From: Streptomyces sp. ISL-100
GTDB taxonomy: Bacteria > Actinomycetota > Actinomycetes > Streptomycetales > Streptomycetaceae
Direction of reading: 5' to 3'
Length of the DNA stretch: 64,000 nt
Assembly: GCF_018614615.1 (NCBI RefSeq)
Contig: NZ_JAGGOK010000043.1
Coordinates: 19,375 to 83,374, forward strand
Below are positions 35,980 to 46,355 of this stretch, piece by piece. The notes beneath the pieces were generated by a model, which saw nothing but the letters and a program-made list of their open reading frames with translations, had not been told where the DNA came from and made no database searches. The first letter of the stretch is position 1; every line of letters starts with the position of its first letter. Made by a program: the position numbers and the translations under genes.

Positions 35980-36633
35980 TCAGATCCGGTAGCCGCTCTT
36001 GGCCACGGTTTCGATGACCGGCGGATCCCCGAGCTTGGCCCGCAGCCGACTGATCGTGATCTTCACGGCGCTGGTGAACGGATCGGCGGCCTCGTCCCAG
36101 ACGCGTTCGAGTAACTCCTCGGCCGAGACGGCCCGGCCCTTGGAAGCCAGGAGCAGTTCCAGGACACCGAACTCCTTGGGCGCCAGCTCCAGCAGCCGGT
36201 CCCCCCGGCTCGCGCTGCGCCGGGCCGTGTCGACCACGAGGTCGCCGTGGCGCAGGGCGGGTGGCACGGCCGGATGGGCGCGACGAGCCAAAGCGCCGAT
36301 CCGCGCGATCAGGACAGGGAAATCAAAGGGCTTGGGGAGATAGTCGTCGGCGCCCAGGCTGAGCCCGTCGACCAGATCCGTCGCCGTCGCCGCCGCGGTC
36401 AGCATCAGCACCCGGCTCCGGCACCCGGCCGCGATCAGCTCGGCGCACACCTTGTCGCCGTGCATCCCCGGCAGGTCCCGGTCGAGCACGATGACGTCGT
36501 AGTCGTGGAACAGCGCTCGCTCGAGACCGTTCGGACCGTCGAACGTCACGTCGACGGCCATCTGCGCACGGCGCAGACCGACGGCCACTGTCTGGGCCAT
36601 CTCCTCGTCGTCCTCCACAACGAGCACCCGCAC
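35980..36633 (-). CDS. OmpR-family response regulator
   Basis: 217 residues from a GTG at 36633, chosen because GGGGGG lies 8-9 bases upstream and this gives the usual family length; longer frames add a basic leader not seen in the family. Receiver features: VLVVEDDEEM acidic pair, DVIVLDRDLPG phospho-acceptor Asp, MLTAAAT and YLPKPFDFP with the conserved Lys. The C-terminal winged helix contains LAPKEFGVLELLLASKGRAV and TSAVKITISRLRAKLG. Partner of the kinase downstream. MbtH starts divergently about 290 bases away, so it may control that promoter. Confidence 0.93.
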   Translation of the reverse strand: MRVLVVEDDEEMAQTVAVGLRRAQMAVDVTFDGPNGLERALFHDYDVIVLDRDLPGMHGDKVCAELIAAGCRSRVLMLTAAATATDLVDGLSLGADDYLPKPFDFPVLIARIGALARRAHPAVPPALRHGDLVVDTARRSASRGDRLLELAPKEFGVLELLLASKGRAVSAEELLERVWDEAADPFTSAVKITISRLRAKLGDPPVIETVAKSGYRI

Positions 36634-36858
36634 AACCCGTCGCCCCCCTTCGTCTTCTCGTCTTCGTCGATGCACAGCTGGACGGCCGGCCAGGAACACC
36701 TTGACCACCTCATCCAGTATGTTCCCCACCCTCCGGTTTCCTCAGGGTTTCACCGCGAGGCCGTGTGCCCGGGCCGGCGACCGTGACGATTCGGCCGTAC
36801 TTGTTATTCCCCGCGGCAGGCAAGCTATTTACGGGAATTGGCGTCCAAGTGCTCAAAC

Positions 36859-36887
36859 TTGTCGTTCCCCGGGTGCCCGACTACGGT
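36859..36887 (+). promoter_or_regulatory. Candidate vegetative promoter of mbtH
   Basis: TTGTCG (36859-36864) and TACGGT (36882-36887) are separated by 17 bases, a fair match to Streptomyces housekeeping -35/-10 boxes. It would give a 5' leader of about 30 bases before the MbtH start. Recognised by eye only. Confidence 0.35.
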
Positions 36888-36924
36888 CCTTCATGTCTTA
36901 CGCGGTCAACTCAGGGGAGTGGTT

Positions 36925-37149
36925 ATGGCTAACCCGTTCGATGACGAAAACGGCACCTTCCTCGTGCTGGTGAACGACGAAGGCCAGCATTCGCTCTGGC
37001 CCGTCTTCGCCGACGTCCCGGCCGGCTGGAAGGCCGTATTCGGAGAGGACACGCGAAAGGCCTGCCAGGAATACATCGAGGAGAGCTGGACCGACATGCG
37101 TCCGACAAGCCTTGTCGAAGAGATGAAGACGCACGAAGCCGCCCGGTAG
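36925..37149 (+). CDS. MbtH-like NRPS accessory protein
   Basis: 74 residues from an ATG with AGGGGAG upstream. NPFDDENGTFLVLVNDEGQH then SLWPVFADVPAGWKAVFGED, and WTDMRPTSL, are the MbtH signature with the conserved Trp residues. MbtH proteins bind and activate NRPS adenylation domains, often Asp/Asn, Thr or aromatic activators. It stands 20 kb from the NRPS gene in this window and directly before an NRPS thioesterase fragment, so it may serve the present NRPS or be a survivor of an older one. Confidence 0.95.
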   Translation: MANPFDDENGTFLVLVNDEGQHSLWPVFADVPAGWKAVFGEDTRKACQEYIEESWTDMRPTSLVEEMKTHEAAR

Positions 37150-37195
37150 ACCAGCCCAACCACCACGAAAAAGGGGAGATCAGGCCTGGCACGGC

Positions 37196-37669
37196 ATGGG
37201 TTTCGGCCCGGGTGAGCGAGGGGCTCGTTTCACCGGACCGACCGTCGAGGCGGTCGAAGTGGCCCTGCTGGCCGTTCTCGACGGCTACCCCCTGCATGCG
37301 GACACCCCTGAAGGCGGCCCCAACGCGGAGAAGCGGACGAAGGTCAGACTGCTTTCCGAGATCCGCAAGGTCAACGACAACAACGTTCAGCTCCTGAAGA
37401 ATTTCACACCGGGCCTCTTCCGCGGTGACCTGCTGCTTTTCGTCGCGGCAGAAGGAAGGCCGGACCACTCGCCCGCGGTGGAGGCTCCCGACAGCTGGGC
37501 CCCCTACATCGACGGCGCCATAGACATTGCGAGAAGTTCTCGCCGGCAGGCGCGCCCCCGCCGGGGAGTTAGCAGCCGGCCCGGGCGCCGCCGGGCACCT
37601 TGCCGGCCCCGGTCCGCCGCATCGAGTCGATGCGGCGGACCGGGGCTTCTCCATGCCAAATGCCGGTGA
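37196..37669 (+). pseudogene. C-terminal fragment of an NRPS thioesterase domain
   Basis: Residues ~13-112 of this frame (GPTVEAVEVALLAVLDG, then NDNNVQLLKNFTPGLFRGD and LLLFVAAEGR...SWAPYIDGAID) match the last third of type I NRPS thioesterase domains, where LL..FTPG.F.GDLL.F and W.PY..G.I are typical. No Ser active-site part or upstream C/A/PCP domains are present; only 46 bases separate it from MbtH. After IDIAR the frame runs on as Arg-rich sequence straight into a hairpin terminator, so the natural end is lost too. An ATG with GGGGAG upstream exists, so a short protein may be made, but it cannot be a thioesterase. It looks like the relic of an NRPS removed by deletion. Confidence 0.75.
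37606..37646 (+). terminator. Strong hairpin terminator after mbtH/TE fragment
   Basis: A 20-base perfect stem (GCCCCGGTCCGCCGCATCGA and its complement with a one-base centre) followed by TTCT. It lies inside the run-on end of the thioesterase fragment, which supports that frame being non-natural there. Confidence 0.85.
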
Positions 37670-37726
37670 ACGGCCGCCCGGTGGAGCGAAACCTTGGTGA
37701 AACCGCTGCCTCCGTAGAAAGGAGTC

Positions 37727-38356
37727 ATGCCGGAGAACCAGCGAGCAATGGAGACGAAGATGGTAGTTACCGCCATCGAGGGCACCGACCCGAAAGCGGG
37801 ACGGAACGGACGGTTGCGCCGGAGCGGCGCGATGGCCGCTCTGCTGATGAGCGTCGCGCTGGTCGCCGGGGCCTGCTCCGGCAGCGACGAACCGAAGGAG
37901 ACCGTGGCGGAGGTGCCCGGTTCGGAGTCGGAGACTCCCAAGGCCACCGGGAAGGAGGACGTGCTGGCGTACGCCAAGTGCATGCGCAAGAACGGCATGC
38001 CCGACTTCCCCGACCCGCAGCCCGGTGGCGGCCTCGGCCTGCCGCCCGGGACGGACCCCAACTCGCCCGAGTTCAAAAAGGTCGAGGACAAGTGCAAGCA
38101 CCTCATGGGTGGGGACCAGGAGAAGCGGAACGGCGACGACACCTGGTCCGCGGCCGACAAGCTCAAGTACTCGAAGTGCATGCGTGAAAACGGCGTGCCG
38201 AAGTTCCCGGACGCCGACGCGAACGGTGGCTGGCAGTTCCCGGAGACCGGCGGCGACGTCGATCCGCAGTCGCCCCAGTTCAAGAAGGCAGAGAAGGCAT
38301 GCAAGAAGTACCAGCCGCAGAACATGCAGAGGACGGGATCCGGGAGCGGCTCGTGA
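37727..38356 (+). CDS. Lipoprotein with two CMRxNG...FPDP repeats
   Basis: 209 residues, ATG with GAAAGGAG 4 bases upstream. A basic leader and hydrophobic stretch MAALLMSVALVAGACSGSDE carry a lipobox ending at the Cys of VAGAC, so it is anchored in the membrane outer face. Two homologous repeats follow: YAKCMRKNGMPDFPDPQPG...FKKVEDKCK and YSKCMRENGVPKFPDADAN...FKKAEKACK, each with a Cys pair. The stop overlaps the start of the membrane fusion protein gene (GTGA). Such lipoproteins accompany MacA/MacB-like exporters in Streptomyces, likely as an extracytoplasmic partner. A related single-repeat lipoprotein follows the operon. Confidence 0.85.
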   Translation: MPENQRAMETKMVVTAIEGTDPKAGRNGRLRRSGAMAALLMSVALVAGACSGSDEPKETVAEVPGSESETPKATGKEDVLAYAKCMRKNGMPDFPDPQPGGGLGLPPGTDPNSPEFKKVEDKCKHLMGGDQEKRNGDDTWSAADKLKYSKCMRENGVPKFPDADANGGWQFPETGGDVDPQSPQFKKAEKACKKYQPQNMQRTGSGSGS

Positions 38357-39496
38357 GCACCTCGCAGACCCTGGAGGAGAACGCGGCTGCCGGCTCCTCC
38401 GAGGACAACGACGGCCCTCCTCGTCGCCGGCGGCGCGGACGTGTCCTCGCCATCGCGCTGGTGGTTCTGGTCGCGGCGGGCGTGGGCGTCGTCATCGCCG
38501 ATCCCTTCGGCACCAAGACGAAGGACGCCACGATTGAGAACGGCACCCCGACCGCGACAGCGAAGGTGACCAAGGGAACCCTCTCCGCCCGGACCCTGGA
38601 GAACGGGACGCTGGGATACGCCGGCGACTACCAGGTGATCAACAAGGCCAGCGGCACGGTCACCAAGATGCCTGCCGTCGGCCAGGTGATCAAGCAGGGC
38701 AAGACGCTCTACCGGGTCGACGGAGAGCCGGTGATCATGCTTTACGGCGGCTATGTTCCGGTCTACCGGGCCCTGTCCTGGGGGACCGAAGGCGCTGACG
38801 TCAAGCAGCTCAACGCCGCACTGGTCGCCCTCAAATACGCCACCAAGGACGAACTCGACCCCGATTCGGACTACTTCGGCCGGCAGACCTACAACGCCCT
38901 CCTGGAGCTGCAGGACGACGTGGGCCTCGAGGAGACAGGAGATCTCCCGCTCGGACAGGCCGTGTTCATGCCGGCCAAGGAGATCAGGGTCACCAAGGTC
39001 ACCGGAGTGGCCGGCGCGGCGGCGGGCGGTGGCGCGAGCCTGATGCAGGCATCGTCCACCGACCGGGAGGTCACCGTCGAGCTGAGCGCCAGCCAGCAGG
39101 CCGACGTCGCGGCCGGTGACAAGGTGACCATCACGCTGCCCACCGACAAGACCATCGACGGTGTGGTGTCGGCGGTGGGCAAGGTGGCGACGAAGGGGAC
39201 GACCAGCCGACCATCGACGTCAAGATCAGACCGCTGAAGCCGAAGGAGACGGGCCAGCTCGATCAGGCGCCCGTGCAGGTGTCCATCATCACGGAGACCG
39301 TGAAGGACGTGCTGTCGGTGCCGGTGAACTCACTGCTGGCGCTGGCCGGCGGCGGATACGCGGTCGAGGTCGTCGAGGCCGGTGGCAAGCACCGTCTGAT
39401 CGCCGTGAAACCGGGCCTGTTCGACGACGCCGCGGGCAAGGTCGAGGTCACCGGAACCGGCCTAAAGGCCGGACAGAGCATCGTGGTGCCGTCGTC

Positions 39497-39500
<4 letters not shown>
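38353..39500 (+). pseudogene. MacA/HlyD-type membrane fusion protein with peptidoglycan-binding insert, frameshifted
   Basis: The gene starts at a GTG overlapping the lipoprotein stop. A membrane helix VLAIALVVLVAAGVGVVIA is followed by a barrel region, a putative peptidoglycan-binding domain (GTEGADVKQLNAALVALKYA), and strands ATDREVTVEL-like. The frame ends early at 39237. After a run of GGGG at 39195-39198, one extra G would restore KGDDQPTIDVKIRPLKPKET, then SIITETVKDVLSVPVNSLLA, and the natural stop at 39500, which overlaps the ATP-binding gene start. So a single missing G breaks the gene; a real mutation or a homopolymer sequencing error are both possible. The intact protein would be ~382 residues and link the exporter to the periphery. 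Confidence 0.85.
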
Positions 39501-40257
<757 letters not shown>

Positions 40258-40261
<4 letters not shown>

Positions 40262-41454
40262 CGACCACGGCTCCCGGCCGGCTGCATCCGGCCGACATGG
40301 CGCGGACCGCCGGGGTCGGGCTGCGCACCCGGCGGATGCGGGCGGCGCTCTCGGCGCTGGGCATCTCGATCGGCGTCGCGGCGATGGTGGCGGTCCTCGG
40401 GCTGTCCGCCTCTTCCCAGGCCGGTCTGCTCGCCGAGATCGACAAACTCGGCACCAACTTGCTGACCGTGACACCGGGTCAGATGCTGGGCGGCGGGGAC
40501 GCCAAACTGCCCCAGGACGCTCCGGCGGTGATCGCCAGGGTCGGCCCGGTGGAGACGGTCCAGAGCACCGGCAAGACCAAGGCCAACGCCTTCCGCAGCC
40601 CGTACATCAAGAGCATCAACACCAACGCGATCACGGTCAGCGCCGCCAGTCTCGATCTGCCCGCCGCGGTACGCACGACCGTCGCCCGCGGCAATTACCT
40701 CAACGCAGCCACCGCCGAACAGCCGGTCGCCGTGCTCGGCTCGGCCGCCGCCAAACGGCTGGGCATCGCCAAGGTCCACCCGGACGCACGCATCTGGGTC
40801 GGCGGACAGTGGTTCTACATCGCGGGGGTCCTCAACTCGGCCACCCTGGCGCCCGAGCTCGACTCGTCGGTGCTGGTCGGCTATCCGGCCGCACGGAAGT
40901 ACCTCAACTTCGACGGTCATCCGTCCATGGTCTACGTACGGTCCGACACCGATCAGGTCAACGAGGTCCGCGACGTGCTCGCGGCGACAGCCAACCCGGC
41001 GAACGCCAGTGAAGTCGACGTCAGCCAGCCGTCGGCCGCTCTCGTGGCCCGCGCCGCGACCCAGTCCGCGCTCAACGGCCTGTTCCTCGGGCTCGGGGCG
41101 GTGGCCCTGCTCGTCGGCGGCATCGGAGTGGCCAACACCATGGTGATCTCCGTCCTGGAACGCCGCTCCGAGATCGGGCTCCGACGCGCACTCGGTGCGA
41201 CCAAGGGCAACATCCGTCTTCAGTTCCTGTCCGAAGCGGTCCTGCTCGCCGCGATGGGCGGTGCGGTCGGGGTGGCGCTGGGAGTCGTCGCCACCGCCTT
41301 CTACGCCCAGATCAAGGGCTGGGCCACCGTCGTGCCACCGCTCGCCTGGGGAGGGGGACTTGGGGCGGCCATCGCCATCGGCGCCATCGCCGGCCTGCTC
41401 CCCGCGCTCCGGGCGGCCCGCATGCAGCCCACCGAAGCCCTCCGGACTTCGTAG
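40258..41454 (+). CDS. MacB/FtsX-type ABC permease
   Basis: 398 residues. Four transmembrane helices in FtsX pattern: one near the N-terminus (ISIGVAAMVAVLGLSASSQA), then a large periplasmic-type loop of ~220 residues, then three near the C-terminus (LFLGLGAVALLVGGIGVANT, LLAAMGGAVGVALGVVATAF, AIAIGAIAGLLPALRAARM). The block ISVLERRSEIGLRRALGATK is the FtsX signature. Works with the ATP-binding protein and fusion protein as a MacAB-like tripartite exporter. Ends before a hairpin terminator, so the operon is lipoprotein, fusion protein, ATPase, permease. Confidence 0.95.
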
Positions 41455-41478
41455 TCACCGCCGGCGTCACAGTGCCCG

Positions 41479-41519
41479 GCCCGGCACCGCGCAGAAGGAG
41501 CGTCGGTGCGGTGCCGGGC
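41479..41519 (+). terminator. Hairpin terminator after the exporter operon
   Basis: GCCCGGCACCGC and GCGGTGCCGGGC form a 12-base perfect stem with a 17-base loop, 25 bases after the permease stop. No U-run, as is common in Streptomyces. Confidence 0.7.
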
Positions 41520-41589
41520 ATCGCCATACCCGCGTCCAACTGTCGAGACTGGTCAGTTGGAAACTCTGACCGTTGATATGGAGGAAGTT

Positions 41590-41877
41590 GTGCACCGCCT
41601 ATTTTTCCTTGTTGTTCTGGGTGTAGTTCTAGTGGTGAGCGGCTGTTCCAGTAGTTCGTCCGCCAAGCCCGGGTCGACGAACAGCAGACCTACGGGCGAG
41701 ACATCATCGGGAGGACCGGCGAAAATTGATCCGGCCGCCTATTCCGCATGCATGCGCGCGAACGGCGTACGGAATTTCCCGGACCCCGACCACTTCGGTG
41801 GCTTCCAGATAGGGGCGGAGGACGGAATCGCCCCTGAGACACCGCAGTACCAGGCAGCATACGAAGCCTGTCAGTGA
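41590..41877 (+). CDS. Small lipoprotein with one CMRxNG...FPDP repeat
   Basis: 95 residues from a GTG at 41590 with GGAGG 5 bases upstream; an ATG 12 bases earlier is possible. Leader LFFLVVLGVVLVVSGCSSSS has a lipobox (VSGC). The mature part contains YSACMRANGVRNFPDPDHFG followed by YQAAYEACQ, the same Cys-framed repeat found twice in the lipoprotein at 37727. It is after the exporter terminator and so has its own promoter. It may be a duplicate or decoy subunit of the exporter; function unknown. Confidence 0.8.
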   Translation: MHRLFFLVVLGVVLVVSGCSSSSSAKPGSTNSRPTGETSSGGPAKIDPAAYSACMRANGVRNFPDPDHFGGFQIGAEDGIAPETPQYQAAYEACQ

Positions 41878-41926
41878 TGGTCGCTCAAGGGGCCGTTGAT
41901 TTAACCTGAGTTCTTCATCTTCCTGA

Positions 41927-43042
41927 GGAGCCCTGTGTTGTGGGTGGCTCGCACCGGAGGCCGCCGCGTGGCTGCTGCCGTCCAGTCCCGAGCAGACCCA
42001 CCTGCTGGACGCCGTCGGTCAGATCGCCGTGCTGCTGCTCGTCGGACTCACCGGCATCGAACTCGACTTCGCCCTGGTACGCCGCCGCGGACGCACCGCG
42101 CTGCGGGTCAGCCTGTCCGGACTCGTCATCCCGCTCGCCCTCGGTATCGCCCTCGGCTATCCGCTGGCGAAGATCTTGTACACGGGGACGGCCGACACGA
42201 CGGTCTTCGCCCTCTTCCTGGGCGTGGCGATGTGCGTCAGCGCGCTCCCGGTCATCGCCAAGACACTGATGGACATGAACCTGATCCACCGCAACGTGGG
42301 TCAGCTGACTCTCGTGGCGGGCGTCGTCGACGACGCTTTCGGCTGGTTCATGCTGTCGGTCGTATCCGCGATGGCCGTCGGCGGGCTGACCACGGGCAAG
42401 GTCGCCATCGCACTCGTCAGCCTCCTGCTCGTCGTGCTGGTCGCGGTGGTGGTGGGCCGGCCCGTCGTGCGGGCAGTCCTGCGGCTGAGCAACGGGTCCG
42501 AGGAGCGTACGGTCGCGATGGCCGCCGCGATGATCCTCCTCGCCGCGGCCGGCACGCAGGCCCTCGGACTCGAAGCCATCTTCGGAGCCTTCGTCTGCGG
42601 CGCCCTCATCGGCACCAGCGGTGAGTTCGCACGGGCCCGCACGGCCTCCCTGCGTACGGTCGTCCTCGCCTTCCTGGCCCCCCTCTTCTTCGCGACGGCC
42701 GGACTGCGGGTCGATCTCAGGGCGCTCGCCAACCCCAAGGTGCTCGCAGCGGCCCTGATCGTGCTCGCGGTCGCGATCTTCGGCAAGTTCGCCGGCGCCT
42801 ACCTGGGGGCGCGGCTGAGCCGGCTCAGTAAATGGGAAGCGCTGGCACTCGGCGCCGGGATGAACGCCCGTGGCGTCATCGAGGTGATCGTGGCGATGGT
42901 CGGCCTGCGGCTGGGCATCCTCGACACCAACAGCTACACGATCATCGTCCTCGTCGCCGTGGTGACCTCGGTCATGGCGCCGCCGCTGCTGCGCATGGCC
43001 ATGAAGCGGGTCGAGTACACGGAGGAGAACAGTTGCACCTGA
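41927..43042 (+). pseudogene. 5'-truncated CPA2-type cation/proton antiporter
   Basis: The open frame begins after a TGA at 41924-41926 and reads WLAPEAAAWLLP then IAVLLLVGLTGIELDFALVR, then eight or more further helices with LAAAGTQALGLEAIFGAFVC and MNARGVIEVIVAMVGLRLGI, typical of KefB/NapA-like exchangers. Intact relatives have about two extra helices and a GEI..GI.LGPS block before WL.PE; none of this is present, and no ATG/GTG exists upstream in frame. The GTG at 42029 could start a shorter, probably inactive protein. The break just before WLAPE suggests a deletion or recombination joint near 41,935. Na+/H+ antiporters often sit in glycopeptide and lipopeptide clusters. Confidence 0.75.
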
Positions 43043-43156
43043 GCGACCGAGCCGAAGCGAACGCAAGGGGCAAAGGTGTGAGCGGGGTGGCGGCACGGAC
43101 CGAGTGACGTCCGATACATCGCCGGTGTGGCCCGAGTGGAGTGCCGCCCTGTACGA

Positions 43157-43194
43157 GCACTGCCAGGGGCGCGCGACCGCGCCCCTGGCAGTGC
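43157..43194. terminator. Bidirectional hairpin terminator
   Basis: GCACTGCCAGGGGCGCG and its exact complement form a 17-base stem around a 4-base loop, between the convergent antiporter fragment and the secreted phospholipase gene. Confidence 0.9.
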
Positions 43195-43235
43195 CCGCCG
43201 AGCGGCACGCGACCACCCCGTGGCGTCAAGCGGTA

Positions 43236-46004
43236 TCAGATGTGGACACGCGCACCGGGCACCCCGCCGCCGGTGGCGAACACGCCCTGGTCGGCCCAGC
43301 CGCCACGGCCGTTGCCGCCGTTGTTGACGAAGGCATGGATCCCTCCGCTGTCGTCCACGACGAGGTAGTCGGCGCGTGCGTCGCCGCCGATGTCGGCGAA
43401 TCTGACCTGTGCGCCGGTCCACGCGGAGGAGCCGCTCGCGATGACACCCTGGTCGGCCCAGGTGATGCGGCCCAAGGGGTCGTTGGCGTCGGGAGTGGTG
43501 ACGTTGGTCAGGGCCTGGGTGGCACCGTTGTCGCCGAGGACCAGGTAGTCGGCCTTGCCGTCGCCGCTGATGTCGGCGAACCTGACCTGTTCGCCGGTTC
43601 AGCCGGAGGAGCCGGTGGCGATGTAGCCCCGGTAGGCCCAGCCGCCACGGTTGTCACCACCGGTGTTGATCCAGGCGCGGACCGCCCCGTTGTCGTCCAC
43701 GACGAGGTAGTCGGCGCGGGTGTCACCACCGACGTCGGCGAACCTGACCTGGCTGCCCGACCAGGTGGAGCCGCTGGCGACGTAGCCCAGGGAATCCCAG
43801 CCGCCGCGGCCTTCGCCGCCCAGGTTGATCCAGGCTCGGGTGGCACCGTTGTCGTCGACGACGAGGTAGTCGGCCTTGCCGTCGCCGTTGAAGTCCACGT
43901 CGTAGTCACCGGCGTGCCCCCTGCTGGGCGGGGCCGGCTTGACGTCCACGAACTCGCTGATCGCGCCGGCCGTGGCCGCATTGGCGATGCCCGTGTACCA
44001 GGCGCGGGCCATCTTGGAGTATCCGCTGTCCTTGGGGTGCAGCGTGTCGTTGAGGTCGCCTGTGGTGACGTCCGCCATGCTCACCTGGCGCACCAGACCG
44101 GTCGGGGTGGCGCGCGCCGCGATCACTCCTGGTATCGCGGCGTTGTACGCGACGATGCGCTTCTGGACCTCGGGCGTGGTGGAGGGCACCAGGGAGGCGA
44201 CGAGGATCACCGTGCTGGGGGAGGCGACGCGGATCTGGTCGATGAGCCCGCCCAGTCGCGCCGGGGCGGTGCTGACCTGGTAGTCACGGTTCATGTCGTT
44301 GGTGCCGATGTGCAGCAGCACCACGTTGGGTTTTGCCGCCGCCAGCCAGGTCTCGATGTTGGCGGACAGCTGGTCGATCCGCCAGCCCGAGTGCCCTTCG
44401 TGATCCAGGTCCATGCCGGCCACAGCACCGTGCTGCAGCGTGCCGACGAGGTCCACGACATCCGCGCGGTCCTTCAGCAGCGCCCCGAGATCGGCCCGGT
44501 AGCCGGACGCGGTGGAGCTGCCCACGCCCTGCGTGATCGAGTCGCCCAGCGGCATCACGGCGAGGCGCGGCACCTTCCAACTGCCGCTGGAACCACGGGA
44601 CTCGCCGGTGTAGGTGTAGGTGTTGAGAGCCTCCACGGCAGCCATGGGGTTGCCGTCCTTGTACTGATCGATGGCCAGGAAGTTCGGCTTCTTGCGGGCG
44701 GCGGGCATGCAGAAGCGCTCCGCGCGGTTCTGGAGCTGCTCGTTGTCGTTCCCGTACGTCGGGCTCATCGGCACGTCCCGGAAGTGGTTCATCACGAAGA
44801 GACGGCGGAACTTCGGCTCCTCCTTGCTGAGCGGAATGTCGCCCCAGCGGGTGTAGCAACTCCAGTCGGAGTTGCCCAGACCCGGGCCCATGGACCAGTA
44901 GTTCTCGACCGTCCAGTCCTTGGCCCGCATGACGCCGAACTTCTCGCGCGCGTCGTCGCCGGCGTCGGAGAAGACCAGCAACCGCTGGTTCTTCGCGACC
45001 ATCTCGGAGACCCTGGGCCAGCCTTGGTCCTGCACCTGCGCGGCCCTCGGGTTGAAGATCATCCTGGTGAGGGCGGGGACCTGGTCGAACACCGACTTCA
45101 ATTGCTCCGAAGTGACGTTGTCCTCAAGGAACACGGTGACGACCTGGTCCGGGTGCGCCTCCAGCCAGGTGGTGATTGTCTGGAGCGACTTGAGCAGCGG
45201 CATCGACCCCATGCTGCAGGACCCGTGGCAGAGGAGAATCCGGCCTTCGTACTCGTAGACGTCGAGCATCAGCGCGCGGACACCGGCGTCGAGCTGCCCC
45301 TGGATGGAGTGCGGCTGGTTCGGGGCGAGCGGGGTGTCGATGTCCTCGCTGTTCTGGTACGCGTTGTGGGCCGTGAGGTAGGTCATCTGGTCGAACGTGG
45401 GGTCCGTGGGCATGGGCTTCTTCGGCGGGTCGATGGGGGTGACGAACCACTCCTCGTGTGCGCCGGCCTCGTCGGAGAGCCGGACGTCCGCGGCGGCGTC
45501 TCCGGGCGCCACGCCGGAGAGCTTCGTCTGGAGGCCGGGCACGAGGACGCGGTACCGCTCACCGGCCTGGTGCTCGAAGTTCCATTCCGTACCGGTGGCG
45601 GAGCAGGTCTTGATAACTCCGAGCGCTCCGGCGTTGCCGCTCTCCCGGCCGAGGCACTGTCCACTCCTGGTCGAGCTCTTGATCCGGAATCCGGCGCTGC
45701 CCGCGATCTGCTCGAACTCCCACTGCTGGTCGTCCTCGTCGCCCTTGGGCCGGGTGGTCTGTGCCACACTGCCGCCACCGGAGATCTGGTTACCGCCGGC
45801 GACGTTCTGGATGTAGAACCGGCCCTGGGTCGGAGGGCCTGCGGCGAGAGCGGGGCTCGCGCCGCCGGTGAGTGCCCCGATGGTCAGCAGACCCACCGTC
45901 AGAGCCATGACCAGCACGTGTGCCACCGGTCTTCGGACAGTTCCGGCGGTGGGCGGATTCGCAGCGACCGCGGCCGCCGAACGTCGACGGACGGAGATGT
46001 GCAT
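43236..46004 (-). pseudogene. Secreted RICIN-PI-PLC-SGNH-FG-GAP protein with an in-frame stop
   Basis: 922 codons in one frame broken by a TGA at 43599-43601; the part up to it is 801 residues. Order: signal peptide (VMALTVGLLTIGALTGGASP), a ricin-type beta-trefoil (QWEFEQIAGSAGFRIKSS), a PI-PLC X domain with catalytic His in YLTAHNAYQ and LLCHGSCS, an SGNH/GDSL hydrolase (VMPLGDSITQGVG; IGTNDMN; DTLHPKDSGYS), then FG-GAP-type repeats (DFNGDGKADYLVVDDNG). The stop falls where the other repeats have Trp (ASGSSAWTG versus ATGSSG-stop-TG), so TGG to TGA is the likely change. All catalytic domains precede it; the lost part is about two repeats. A functional shortened enzyme is possible. Substrate: phosphoinositide-like lipids and esters, inferred. 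Confidence 0.85.
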
Positions 46005-46355
46005 GTGGGGCTCCCCCGGGTGATGCGGTCGGTACGGTAGATGCTGTGGGCAACTGGCCCGCCCACAGCATCGGTCCCCCCACTGTCGTTTCGCTGACGT
46101 ACCGCTGACGCCTGTCTGGCACGCCCGGGTGCGACGCCGCGGTGTAAGCGGTTGGACCGGCGTCCTTTACGTACGTACCGACTCCGGATCGCTCGTTCCG
46201 GAACCACCGGTCACTGACGATCAGCGAGCTGCGCAGTTCGACCACGCATGTGAACGGACTTTGCCGAAGCGGTAGTTGGCTTTGTGGACGTCCGTTCGAG
46301 ATCCCGGTGCGTGTCGATGACGCAAGGGGCCGGGGTGAGCGGCCATGGTGGGTGC
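46005..46355. promoter_or_regulatory. Divergent intergenic region
   Basis: 351 bases between the secreted phospholipase gene (minus) and the DinB-like gene (plus). It must hold both promoters. No gene, clear box pair or repeat was found; a repeated ACGTACGTAC stretch lies near 46,170. Confidence 0.4.

Noticed and set aside
43104..46040. Plus-strand frame of about 978 codons opposite the phospholipase/SGNH gene
   Set aside because: Composition is Val/Gly/Asp/His-rich without domains; the minus strand shows clear enzyme motifs and repeats, so this is a shadow.
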